Assembly: GCF_001421325.1 (NCBI RefSeq)
Contig: NZ_LMJY01000001.1
Coordinates: 193,501 to 257,500, forward strand
DNA from: Novosphingobium sp. Leaf2
Lineage (GTDB): Bacteria > Pseudomonadota > Alphaproteobacteria > Sphingomonadales > Sphingomonadaceae
Direction of reading: 5' to 3'
Length of the DNA stretch: 64,000 nucleotides
Positions 16,307-23,573 of the stretch are shown piece after piece. The translations under genes and the position numbers were made by a program. Each line of letters begins with the position of its first letter. Within the stretch, counting starts at the first letter, position 1. The notes beneath the pieces were generated by a model. The model worked only from the letters and a program-made list of their open reading frames with translations. It did no database searches and was not told the DNA's origin.

Positions 16307-16935
16307 CAGCTGGTCTCCCAATAATCAAGGCCGTCCTCGGTCAGCACCGGCTCTCCGATCTCGGTCTGGAGAACGGCGTTCCAGTCGCGGCTCGTGTCGA
16401 GGGTGGCGGCAAAGTCGCTGCGGAACATCGCGCCGGCCAAGCCGCCCGCCGCCATGTAGAGCGCTGCCTGCGCTTCCAGCGTCTGCACGAAATCGAAGTG
16501 CGCGCGCAGCGGCTTGGCGGCGGCGACATCCCGAATGATCGCTTCTGCTGTCTCCAGCGTCAAAAAGCTGGCCGGAATTTCCAGCGCGGACGCCCGAACC
16601 TCGAACGTATGAGGCGGCAGTGGCGGATTGGCTTCCCACCACTCGGTAATGGTGAGGAGCGGGTGGAAACGTGCCAGCACCTCTGCAACGGCGGCACGGG
16701 TGCCTTTGCGCTTGTGAAACGGGATGGCGTCGGCGATGGCGGCGCGCTTTTGCGCCTCGGTCCAGTCCGTATCCCAATGGCTGATGGCCAGCCCCCACGC
16801 GAGGAACGGCAGATCAGCCGCCGGGCACGTTGCCGGGTTCCACGACGTGCCGATCGCGGAGAGATCGATGCGCGCCAGCATCGCCTCTTCCAGCGCGCGC
16901 TCAGCAGCATTTTCGGCGGGTGTCAGCAGGCTCAC
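16306..16935 (-). CDS. I: Baseplate protein gpI
   Basis: A 209-residue tail protein I. The signature is in residues 10-90: NAAERALEEAMLARID, then WNPATCPAADLPFLAWGLAI, SHWDTDWTEAQKRAAIADAI and HKRKGTRAAVAEVLA. In P2 it joins gpJ to the fibre H. Its ATG overlaps the end of J by four bases, and its own stop overlaps the H start, so J, I and H form a tightly coupled unit. Confidence 0.92.
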   Translation of the reverse strand: MSLLTPAENAAERALEEAMLARIDLSAIGTSWNPATCPAADLPFLAWGLAISHWDTDWTEAQKRAAIADAIPFHKRKGTRAAVAEVLARFHPLLTITEWWEANPPLPPHTFEVRASALEIPASFLTLETAEAIIRDVAAAKPLRAHFDFVQTLEAQAALYMAAGGLAGAMFRSDFAATLDTSRDWNAVLQTEIGEPVLTEDGLDYWETS

Positions 16936-17837
16936 AGTTCGGTCCCCGCGATGCTGACCGAAACGGACGTCGCGGTGGCGACCTGACTGAAATCGATCGC
17001 GACATCGGCGGCGGGTTGCAGCAGCTCTACGCGCTGGACATTGCCGACATGCAGGGCCGCGACCAGCGCCGAGCGTGCGACATCGCGGCCCAGCTTGCGC
17101 ACTTCGGCCAGATGCGCCGCCACCGAGGCCTGCGCCGTGGCAAGGATCAACCCCTGATCCGGGCCGGCGAACACGAACAAGCGCGCTTCGACCGTGAAAT
17201 TCACCAGCTGCGCGGGCTGGACGGTGACATGATCGGTCAACGGGCGCACGTCGCCTTGCAGCACAGCCTCGACAGCCGCGATGACCGCAGGGGCGGGCAC
17301 GCCGGTGCCGCTGGCCGAAAGAACCGTGACGACCACTTCGCCGGGTGACGGGGAGATGGCCGTCGCGTCCGCGACATCGCCGTGAGCAGAGCGGGCATGG
17401 AAAACGTAGGCGAGTTCCGGCCCCGCCACCGAAAAGCTGTGCGGGGCGAGCTGGATGCGCTGCCGAAAAGCGGTATCGCTTTCCATTACGGCAGGCGTCG
17501 TTCCGGTGGCCTGGGCCACCACCAGACGCGGCACATCCATCAAAGCGCCGAGCTGGTCGAGGTTGGCGCCTGCGGCAAAGGCCAGCAACATGCCGCGCGC
17601 CGCGTCGTTGAACGCCTGCGCCAGCACGACCTCATCGTAGCAATCCGCTTCGAGGAGCAGGATCGCCGGATCGCTTTCCACCAGCGCTGTGAACGCAGGC
17701 ATTTGCGCGACCAGACGCGCGATCTTACCCGCGAGCCGCGTCTCATAGTCGGGCTGATCGACCAGGACGGGTGCGGGCAAGGTCGACAGATCGACGGCGG
17801 GGGAGGAGGCGATGGAACCGACCATACCCGCAGGCAT
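16932..17837 (-). CDS. J: Baseplate wedge protein gpJ
   Basis: A 301-residue baseplate J-like protein with the usual order: an N-terminal DLSTLPAPVLVDQPDYETRL, the TALVESDPAILLLEADCYDE helix, a long hydrophobic helix (NDAARGMLLAFAAGANLDQL), then a repeated beta domain (SPGEVVVTVLSASGTGVPAP and LTDHVTVQPAQLVNFTV). Gp6 of T4 and gp47 of Mu are relatives that build the wedge frame of the baseplate. A 77-base gap with no obvious promoter separates it from brnA upstream. Confidence 0.92.
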   Translation of the reverse strand: MPAGMVGSIASSPAVDLSTLPAPVLVDQPDYETRLAGKIARLVAQMPAFTALVESDPAILLLEADCYDEVVLAQAFNDAARGMLLAFAAGANLDQLGALMDVPRLVVAQATGTTPAVMESDTAFRQRIQLAPHSFSVAGPELAYVFHARSAHGDVADATAISPSPGEVVVTVLSASGTGVPAPAVIAAVEAVLQGDVRPLTDHVTVQPAQLVNFTVEARLFVFAGPDQGLILATAQASVAAHLAEVRKLGRDVARSALVAALHVGNVQRVELLQPAADVAIDFSQVATATSVSVSIAGTEL

Positions 17838-17914
17838 GGCGCAGGTTCATGCGCGCGCGGTAGAGGCTGGCACGGTAAAGGTGGGTGCTACCGCAAGCGC
17901 CGCAGAAACAAAGA

Positions 17915-18181
17915 TTAGTGGGCGTTCACCCAGTCCCGCAGGGCATCGTTGATGCGCGACTGCCAGCCCGGCCCGCCTGCCTTGAAGTGTTCGATCACCT
18001 CGGGCGACAGACGGATGGTCGTGCTGACCTTGGTGGGCGCTTTCCCACGCCCCCGCATCGTTTTGGCCAGCTGCGGGAATGCTTCGGTGAACGGCACCGC
18101 CTTGGCAAAATCCGCCTCGGTCCATTCCGGGTTGTCGCTGACCGCGTCCATGTCTGCTTGCGTGTAATCGGGCTTCGTCAT
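17915..18181 (-). CDS. brnA: BrnA-like antitoxin
   Basis: An 88-residue protein: an acidic N-terminus (MTKPDYTQADMDAVSDNPEW, then TEADFAKAVPFTEAFPQL), followed by a ribbon-helix-helix segment at residues 50-85 (KVSTTIRLSPEVIEHFKAGG, then PGWQSRINDALRDWV). That layout, toxin-binding first and RHH second, is the BrnA antitoxin. Its ATG overlaps the brnT stop by four bases. BrnA of Brucella represses its own promoter together with BrnT; a long dyad in front of brnT fits this. Confidence 0.88.
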   Translation of the reverse strand: MTKPDYTQADMDAVSDNPEWTEADFAKAVPFTEAFPQLAKTMRGRGKAPTKVSTTIRLSPEVIEHFKAGGPGWQSRINDALRDWVNAH

Positions 18182-18423
18182 TCCAGTAACCTCCGTTCCT
18201 TCGGGCTGGCCGGGCGGGCGGAGATGATCGAGACCCCTTCCGAACCCAGCACCGCAAAGATCACCGCGATCACGCCGTTGAGGTGGCCGATAGCAGCGAA
18301 CCGGCCATCCTTGGCGGGTGCCACGATGGCCGATGCGAAGAAGTCCTCACCGATCGCAGCGAAATCAATCCCGTGCTTGGCGAGATTGGCGTTACGCTTC
18401 GGTTCGTCCCATACGATGATCAT
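18178..18423 (-). CDS. brnT: BrnT-like toxin (RelE-fold ribonuclease)
   Basis: An 81-residue protein with the BrnT family motif WDEPKRNANLAKHGIDF at residues 5-22, a central IGHLNGVIAVIFAV strand pair and a C-terminal SIISARPASPKERRLLE. BrnT toxins are RelE-like ribonucleases that stop translation until bound by BrnA. The gene precedes its antitoxin, the usual brnT-brnA order. It is an accessory insertion in the phage late block, between S and J. A promoter of its own allows expression in the lysogen when late genes are silent. Confidence 0.9.
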   Translation of the reverse strand: MIIVWDEPKRNANLAKHGIDFAAIGEDFFASAIVAPAKDGRFAAIGHLNGVIAVIFAVLGSEGVSIISARPASPKERRLLE

Positions 18424-18429
18424 GTATTT

Positions 18430-18475
18430 TGTGTAGTAACAATTTGCTAATACGTCAAGGCAAATTGTTACTACA
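18430..18475 (-). promoter_or_regulatory. brnTA promoter and 15-bp dyad operator
   Basis: A perfect inverted repeat, TGTAGTAACAATTTG (18432-18446) and CAAATTGTTACTACA (18461-18475), flanks a -35 box TTGACG (minus strand, 18458-18453). With 17 bases of spacing, a -10-like TACACA lies at 18435-18430, partly inside the left arm. BrnA bound to the arms would cover the promoter. The -10 ends six bases before the brnT ATG, so the transcript may be leaderless. The -10 match is weak. Confidence 0.7.
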
Positions 18476-18952
18476 TCAGTCAGGAGGCGAGATCAGCGAT
18501 TCCGCGATTTCCAAGGCGCGCCGCTCGTCCTCAGCACCGATGCCAAGGATACCGCGCACCGGATAACGGTATCGGATAGGCTCGCCGCTTCTGCGCCGAC
18601 CGACGACGTCTACTTCGCCGAACTGGCTGACCGCTGCGACCCGATCGACGCTGCTGGACGCGGGCTTGATTTCGACGCCATCGCCGTCCGCAAGGATCTT
18701 CCAGTTGCGCAGGCGTCGCAGGCCCTTGAACATTTTGCCGCCCTGCCTCCGCAGCTTTCCACGTCCGTCCAGACGTGGTTTGCGCGGCTCCATTGCGCGA
18801 CCGTCCGGGTCAACGTTGGTGGCAATCCGCTGAAGGTTGGCCCGCCGGATTGCCTGCCCCAGCTGCATGATCGCGCGCTGCCGCTTCTCGGGCTCGATCG
18901 CCGCGAGAATGTGGGAAAACCACCGTTCGAATTCGGATAGGTCTTGCGCCAC
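18476..18952 (-). CDS. S: Tail completion protein gpS
   Basis: A 158-residue phage virion morphogenesis protein: FERWFSHILAAIEPEKRQRA, then QLGQAIRRANLQRIATNVDP, DGRAMEPRKPRLDG and a C-terminal RYRYPVRGILGIGAEDERRA. The last motif, P-x-R-x-LGI..D, is conserved in P2 gpS and the Mu G family. It helps complete tails before joining to heads. The stop lies only a base beyond the brnTA dyad. It follows R with a 3-base gap. Confidence 0.92.
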   Translation of the reverse strand: MAQDLSEFERWFSHILAAIEPEKRQRAIMQLGQAIRRANLQRIATNVDPDGRAMEPRKPRLDGRGKLRRQGGKMFKGLRRLRNWKILADGDGVEIKPASSSVDRVAAVSQFGEVDVVGRRRSGEPIRYRYPVRGILGIGAEDERRALEIAESLISPPD

Positions 18953-18955
18953 TTA

Positions 18956-19444
18956 TCAGGGATCCCACGGCGGCGCGTCTTCATCGATCTCGTAGCCTTT
19001 CAATATCGGTGCGGGCTCGGGATGGATGATGCTGAGAAGGTCATCAAACAGTGGGTCCGGCTCGTTGCGATATTCAATGGCATAGCCTCCGGCAGCGCCA
19101 GGGGTGGCGCTGATCGCCTGGTCAAGCTGCAACTGGATCAGCACATCGGCAGTGGCGTTGTCGAGGATGTCGGCATCAAAATTGATCGCGTCTTTCGCTG
19201 GCATCATCAGGTCCGGCTGATTGGCCCTTGCCCATTCGAATACGGCAAGAAACAGGACGGCGATGTCGCTGGCCATTTCCACAACCAGGACGTTGAGCTG
19301 GAAGGCCATAGTCAGACCCCGGCCTGCGGTTTGTGTCGAGCGGGCAGACCCGCGCTCGATCCAGAGCCTTAAGCGATCGGGGTCCTTCGCCAACTCAGGC
19401 AGCGCAGTCAGGATCGCGACCTTCAGGGTGTCGATCTTGCGCAT
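18956..19444 (-). CDS. R: Tail completion protein gpR
   Basis: A 162-residue P2 gpR relative: MRKIDTLKVAILTALPELAK, then DPDRLRLWIERGSARST, a hydrophobic core (MAFQLNVLVVEMASDIAVLF) and FEWARANQPDLM. The end carries a Pro-rich acidic tail (EIDEDAPPWDP). R and S are needed for stable tail ends in P2. It is encoded between X and S with gaps of only three bases on each side. Confidence 0.88.
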   Translation of the reverse strand: MRKIDTLKVAILTALPELAKDPDRLRLWIERGSARSTQTAGRGLTMAFQLNVLVVEMASDIAVLFLAVFEWARANQPDLMMPAKDAINFDADILDNATADVLIQLQLDQAISATPGAAGGYAIEYRNEPDPLFDDLLSIIHPEPAPILKGYEIDEDAPPWDP

Positions 19445-19447
19445 CCG

Positions 19448-19660
19448 TCAGTCCCACAGCTTTACGGTTTCGAGCACGGGGGGTGCAGCCTGCGCCATAT
19501 CGGGCAGCGCGACGGCGGTGCCAGCGGGCAAGCGCGGGCCAAGCGCGGCAAGGCCGGGGTTGAGCGCCAGCACCTGTTCGGTCACCGCGCGCGTGCGGCC
19601 TAGCTCGCGCCAGCAGATCGCGTCGACTGTGTCGCCAGCAAGAGCGATGGCGATGGTCAT
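19448..19660 (-). CDS. X: Tail protein X (LysM-like)
   Basis: A 70-residue protein with the tail protein X pattern: GDTVDAICWRELGRT, then VLALNPGLAALGPRLPAGTA and VALPDM. The sequence resembles a single LysM unit and is found at the same place in P2, between L and the lysis genes. In P2, lysis genes Y, K, lysABC come between X and R; here X leads straight to R because the lysis cassette lies elsewhere. Confidence 0.9.
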   Translation of the reverse strand: MTIAIALAGDTVDAICWRELGRTRAVTEQVLALNPGLAALGPRLPAGTAVALPDMAQAAPPVLETVKLWD

Positions 19661-19694
19661 TCTGGCGCGCGTGTGCAGAGAGCGAACGAAGGCA

Positions 19695-20189
19695 TCAGAT
19701 CAAATCCACTCGATTGCGGGGGACAGGCACGGCGGCTCCGATGCTGCGCAAATCGGCAACCGCAGCCAGCGCGATGCGGCGCGAATCGTCGGCGGTCAGT
19801 ACCTTTTCAGCGGCGCGATCCAGGCCATCGTCGGTGGCTGCGATGTCGCGATATTGGCCCTGCAACTCAGCTGCGGCGAAGTAGATGACGACACGTTCCC
19901 ACAGCGCGACCGCCATGTTGCGCCCGTTGAGCGTAAGCGCCGTCGTCTGCGCGAGACCGGTAAGGCCGGCACCGGCGCGCTCGCTGCGCCAGCTCGACAA
20001 TTCGCGGAAAGCGTGCAGCATGCCGCCTTCGATCGCGGCGATCAGGCGCGGGGTGGGAACGGCGCCATCGCCAAGCCGGGGTATCTCCCGCACCGTGGTG
20101 AGCTGGATCGGCGGGAACCACCCGTCTGCCACGACTTCGGCGTTTACCGGGTCGGCAGCGGAGGCGGGATAGGCGACAAGGCCGGTCAT
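19695..20189 (-). CDS. L: Head completion/stabilisation protein gpL
   Basis: A 164-residue head completion protein: VVADGWFPPIQLTTVREIPR near the start, TPRLIAAIEGGMLHAFRELS in the middle and WERVVIYFAAAELQGQYRDI near the end. The family builds the head-tail connector together with Q. It is separated from the next upstream gene by 119 bases that contain a GC-rich stem-loop. Confidence 0.9.
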   Translation of the reverse strand: MTGLVAYPASAADPVNAEVVADGWFPPIQLTTVREIPRLGDGAVPTPRLIAAIEGGMLHAFRELSSWRSERAGAGLTGLAQTTALTLNGRNMAVALWERVVIYFAAAELQGQYRDIAATDDGLDRAAEKVLTADDSRRIALAAVADLRSIGAAVPVPRNRVDLI

Positions 20190-20212
20190 CGTCGATCCTT
20201 CAAAACGGTTGT

Positions 20213-20277
20213 CGGGGGGTGGGGACGGGCTGGCTGGCAGACCGCAAGCGGCTACCTGTCAGACCGTCCGCCCCCCG
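20213..20277 (-). other. Long-loop stem in the gap upstream of L
   Basis: CGGGGGG (20213-20219) and CCCCCCG (20271-20277) can pair, helped by ACGG and CCGT just inside them, with a loop of about 45 bases. It fills most of the 119-base gap between the 63-residue frame and gene L. There is no T-run, so termination is doubtful. Confidence 0.35.
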
Positions 20278-20308
20278 AGCGCCGTGGGGCGTCTATGTGG
20301 CGGCGGCC

Positions 20309-20500
20309 TCAAGCGAGGCCGGCGCGCCGGGTCTCGAAGATCGACCGGGGCTGCGCATGGTAAGGCTTTGCGGCAGCGCCGATGAAGGGGAAAGCGATGG
20401 TCTCCATGACGGCGATGGCAAAAGCGAGTGCCGGCATGGTGCAGAAGGCAAGGGCCCCAATGAGGGCGCGAGCAAGGCTGAAACGGTGAGGTCGGGACAT
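20309..20500 (-). CDS. Small membrane protein between M and L, unknown
   Basis: A 63-residue frame starts on the last base of the small-terminase stop codon (TAATG). It has a basic N-terminus (MSRPHRFSLARALIGA) and a hydrophobic stretch LAFCTMPALAFAIAVMETIA with a possible signal-peptide cut after ALA. The C-terminus is basic. P2 has no gene between M and L. Translational coupling and a plausible membrane segment support a real gene, but I recognise no family and it could be a chance frame. Confidence 0.45.
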   Translation of the reverse strand: MSRPHRFSLARALIGALAFCTMPALAFAIAVMETIAFPFIGAAAKPYHAQPRSIFETRRAGLA

Positions 20501-21288
20501 TACGGATCTCCGTTGCTGGTGGGCTGGTCGGTTTGCGTGTCGGTATCGCCGAGCGCCTTGAGCAGCCGCTCCAGATCCTTGATGTCGGTTTTGACGCCTA
20601 CGTCGTTGTAGAGCGCGAGGGCGCGCTGCAGATGGGTGAGGGCCTCGGTCGCAAAGGCGGACTTACCGCCCGCCGGGGCATTGTCGGCGGATGGATCGAA
20701 GGTCTCGGCGCGGCGACGGAATGCGCGACCGATCGCCTTGTGCAGCTTGGCCTTGGCCGGGTCGGGCATGTCGGCGCCGTCCACCAGCGCGAGGACCTGC
20801 AGCAGCTGTTCGAGGCTAACCAGTTCGTGCTGGGCAAGTGCCACGGTGGCGATGTCTTCGGCGAGGAAACACGCGACGGTGCGATTGTAGCGTTCGGGCA
20901 GTACCAGGCCGTGCTTCAAGGCATGCGCGCCAAGGCGCAGCGCATAATCGAAATCGCGATAGTCGATCGCCCAGACCATATTGGTGACGAGGATTTCATC
21001 CTGCACCGCCGTGCCCTGTTCACCGGCCTTCAGCACGCCCTCGATCCAGTCGGCAAATGCCTTTGCGAATTCGGCCTTCATGGGATTGCGCGCCTCGATC
21101 GAGGCGGTGTCCGCCAGCGCCCGCAGGTTGTCGTGCAGCAGCACGCGCAAGGCGGCATACTCCTGCCCGGACGCGGTGTTCGTTTCAGGCTCGGGCGCGG
21201 TGGTGGGCGTGCGGTGGCTGACGTGATTGGGGCCTGCGCTCTTGAGGCCTCGAACCATTTGCTGGTGGCGTCGGAAGGGACTGACCAT
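20500..21288 (-). CDS. M: Terminase small subunit gpM
   Basis: A 262-residue protein matching the P2 gpM family: SPFRRHQQMVRG at the start, then a helical region YAALRVLLHDNLRALADTAS and the conserved core WIEGVLKAGEQGTAVQDEIL, MVWAIDYRDFDYALRLGAHA and LPERYNRTVACFLAEDIATV. The C-terminal third contains a TPR-like helix pair (ALTHLQRALALYND). With gpP it cuts cos sites and starts DNA packaging. Stop and next start overlap (TAATG). Confidence 0.9.
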   Translation of the reverse strand: MVSPFRRHQQMVRGLKSAGPNHVSHRTPTTAPEPETNTASGQEYAALRVLLHDNLRALADTASIEARNPMKAEFAKAFADWIEGVLKAGEQGTAVQDEILVTNMVWAIDYRDFDYALRLGAHALKHGLVLPERYNRTVACFLAEDIATVALAQHELVSLEQLLQVLALVDGADMPDPAKAKLHKAIGRAFRRRAETFDPSADNAPAGGKSAFATEALTHLQRALALYNDVGVKTDIKDLERLLKALGDTDTQTDQPTSNGDP

Positions 21289-21335
21289 GCTGGGCTCTCC
21301 TGTTCGATTGATGCCCGCTCGATCCGGCGGCGGGC

Positions 21336-21358
21336 GGGGGAGCGTCGACGCTACCCCC
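21336..21358 (-). other. Stem-loop after capsid gene N
   Basis: A perfect 12-base palindrome AGCGTCGACGCT (21341-21352) is framed by GGGGG (21336-21340) and CCCCC (21354-21358), giving a 10-bp stem with one bulged base. It lies in the 131-base gap between N and M, right behind the major capsid gene. No T-run follows. Confidence 0.45.
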
Positions 21359-21419
21359 TGTCTATCGGCTCGGACGGCCCGGCCCGGATGCCAGGTGCCG
21401 CCCTCAACGCCCTCGGGTA

Positions 21420-22517
21420 TTACGGGCGATCGCCGAAGGTGATGTTTTCGGCCATGACCGCGAAGTCAGTATCTTCGAAAACGTAGCCTTCGTTGACCGA
21501 GTTGTAGTCCACCAGGCTGGCCATGTTTTCCGGTTCATCCTTGATGTACCGGCGGCGCGAGCTTTCCTGATAGTAGATCGACAGGTTCTTGAGCGGAGTG
21601 ACCAGCATGGTCCCTTCCGGGAAGAAAGGCACGATCGCCGCCGGTCGCCCGCCGATCTGTCGCGCTGACATCACGATGTCCGATACCGCTTGGTCGCTGG
21701 TCGATTTGCCACCGTCCATCGTATCCGCCAGCGGGCGGTTGATCATCGGGAAATACTTCTCGTCCACCAGATCCTGGCTGACCACGACGACGTGGTCGGT
21801 CGAGGAGCGCGCCCAGCTGGGCATGCCGGCGATCAGGTCGTAGGCGAGGGCATCGACGTTCTTGTAGTCGCCCTGGGCCTCGTTGGCGTCGGGACCGATG
21901 TAAATCGGCTTGGCCGTTCCGGTGGCGGTATGGATGTCGCCAGCGGTAACAATGTTGCGGCCCATGACGTGGTCGGAGTTTTCAAGGCGCAGCTTTTGCA
22001 GCCACCCGATATTCACGTCTTCGCCAAGCGGATGCGCAACCGGGTCGGTATCGGCGGCGGCGGTAATCCCATGCCAGCCCACGGTGATGCGGCTCAACGC
22101 CACCGACGTCGCAACGTGCCGGGCGTAGCGCTGCGCGAAGTCGGGAAACTTCGACCAGGCGTCAATGATCTCCCACGGCAGCCAGGTGTCAAACAGGGTG
22201 CTGTAAAGCTGATACTGACGATCCTGCAGCCGCCCGACATACTGCGGCTTGCGCGGCAGGTTGGCGCGCGAGCGGCGGCTCGCGATCATGTTGTTCGCAC
22301 CCATGCCGATGACCTGGCCAAGGATGTCACGCACGCCGATGACGTTGATGCGATCGAGGAAGCCGACCTGTTCGCGCTGCAGATCTTCAAGGCGCTGCTC
22401 GCTGGCCGGGGCAAGCGCAAAATTGCGCGATACGTCGCGGGCGCCGTTGGCCTGTGCGATGGCAGTGAAAAGACCGTCAAGAGCCCGGCGGCCGCGATCG
22501 GAAAGATTATAACCCAT
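21420..22517 (-). CDS. N: Major capsid protein gpN
   Basis: A 365-residue HK97-fold capsid protein of the P2 N family. It begins with a helical N-terminus (GRRALDGLFTAIAQANGARD) and includes EQVGFLDRINVIGVRDILGQ, the YQLYSTLFDTWLPWEIIDAW segment, FAQRYARHVATSVALSRITV, and a C-terminal NMASLVDYNSVNEGYVFEDT typical of P2-like capsids. In P2 the first 31 residues are removed by protease O during maturation; a comparable cut is likely here. It is transcribed after O with a 50-base gap. Confidence 0.94.
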   Translation of the reverse strand: MGYNLSDRGRRALDGLFTAIAQANGARDVSRNFALAPASEQRLEDLQREQVGFLDRINVIGVRDILGQVIGMGANNMIASRRSRANLPRKPQYVGRLQDRQYQLYSTLFDTWLPWEIIDAWSKFPDFAQRYARHVATSVALSRITVGWHGITAAADTDPVAHPLGEDVNIGWLQKLRLENSDHVMGRNIVTAGDIHTATGTAKPIYIGPDANEAQGDYKNVDALAYDLIAGMPSWARSSTDHVVVVSQDLVDEKYFPMINRPLADTMDGGKSTSDQAVSDIVMSARQIGGRPAAIVPFFPEGTMLVTPLKNLSIYYQESSRRRYIKDEPENMASLVDYNSVNEGYVFEDTDFAVMAENITFGDRP

Positions 22518-22567
22518 GATGATGGTCCTGTGGGAGAGTGGTGCGGGGCGGCGGGGGAAGGTTGGGC

Positions 22568-23407
22568 TTAGAAAATTCCGGCGTAGCCAGCGGCCCCGCC
22601 GTCCGAGATCGGGCGGGCGCGAAAGTTGCGGTCGGGCGCGGCTTCCTGCTCCTTTTCGAGCTTGGCGAATTTCACGCCGAGAGCGTCCACTTCGGTGCGC
22701 AGTTCGGTGCGCAGCGCGCCAATCTCGTTCGTGATCGCCTCACCATGCGCGGTGAACAGCGCCTTGAAGGCGTTGAAATCAAAGGCCTGCGCAGGCGGGT
22801 CTTTCGCATCTTCTTTGGAGGCCGGCTTATCTTCAACCTTGCCGCCGGTGAACTTGGCGAAGGCGCTATCGATCATCGTGCCCAGCTTGGTCAGAAAGGT
22901 GTCGCCGGCATCGCCGCCGCTTTCGGCAAATTCGATCAACGCGGCATCGTCGCGCGAAAGGTGGAGGGTGCCGGGCATCTGCCGGTTGAACTGCAGGCGC
23001 TCGGTGGCGATCGAGGCGGGGCTGTCGGTAAGCGCGCAACCCATCAGATAGGCGAAGCCCTTGCCGCCGAAATTGGGCTCGATCTCGATCGAGGGATAGA
23101 CCTTCTGGCTGCCTTCGTTGAGCGCCTTGGCTTCGTCGGTTACGTCGAACACACCGTAGAGGCCCAGGCGCTTTTCGGTCTTGCCGTTGAAGTTCACGTC
23201 CACCTCGGCGGTGGACAGTTCCAGCACGTCGCCGAAGGCGCGGAACGGGGCCTGGCCGGTGGCACCGCGGATATGTTCGATATTCAGCCGCGCGCCATAG
23301 GTCTTGGGATCGTAGCTGGTCGCCATTTCCTTGAGAAACTTGTCGTCGATGTCGCGACCGTCGACGGTGGAGCCGGCGGTGGCGAGGAGGAAGGGCTTGG
23401 TCTTCAT
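22568..23407 (-). CDS. O: Capsid scaffold and maturation protease gpO
   Basis: A 279-residue protein with two parts. Residues 1-150 are the serine protease domain: DGRDIDDKFLKEMATSYDP, then LNIEHIRGATGQ and the MGCALTDSPAS segment. These contain the Asp, His and Ser expected from the P2 triad (D19, H48, S107). Residues 200-265 are the coiled-coil scaffold domain (GALRTELRTEVDALGVKFAK). It organises N into a procapsid, then cleaves N, Q and itself. It is first in the leftward late block. Confidence 0.92.
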   Translation of the reverse strand: MKTKPFLLATAGSTVDGRDIDDKFLKEMATSYDPKTYGARLNIEHIRGATGQAPFRAFGDVLELSTAEVDVNFNGKTEKRLGLYGVFDVTDEAKALNEGSQKVYPSIEIEPNFGGKGFAYLMGCALTDSPASIATERLQFNRQMPGTLHLSRDDAALIEFAESGGDAGDTFLTKLGTMIDSAFAKFTGGKVEDKPASKEDAKDPPAQAFDFNAFKALFTAHGEAITNEIGALRTELRTEVDALGVKFAKLEKEQEAAPDRNFRARPISDGGAAGYAGIF

Positions 23408-23573
23408 GGGTCGGGCTCCGCTTTCGGTCCTGGTGCGTTAGGCAAGAGGGGCGGTTGCGGGCGCCCAGCGTCTGAGATGCCTTCAGGCCCGAGCGCGGAC
23501 ATTCTTGCAACGCGCGGGCGCGGTAGCGCTGGCTTCTACCCGCGCAGGCCATCGCCAGAGGGGGGTAATCGCG
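23408..23573. promoter_or_regulatory. Divergent late promoter region between O and P
   Basis: These 166 bases separate leftward capsid genes from rightward terminase/portal genes. In P2 the same gap holds both late promoters, each with an Ogr-binding TGT-N12-ACA box near -55. I read the gap for this box and found no TGT at all and only one ACA, so either the Ogr-like protein here has another target or the promoters lie elsewhere. The function is inferred from position only. Confidence 0.4.

Noticed and set aside
23408..23573. A canonical P2 Ogr box (TGT-N12-ACA) in the O/P gap
   Set aside because: The gap contains no TGT and only one ACA, so no such box can be drawn.
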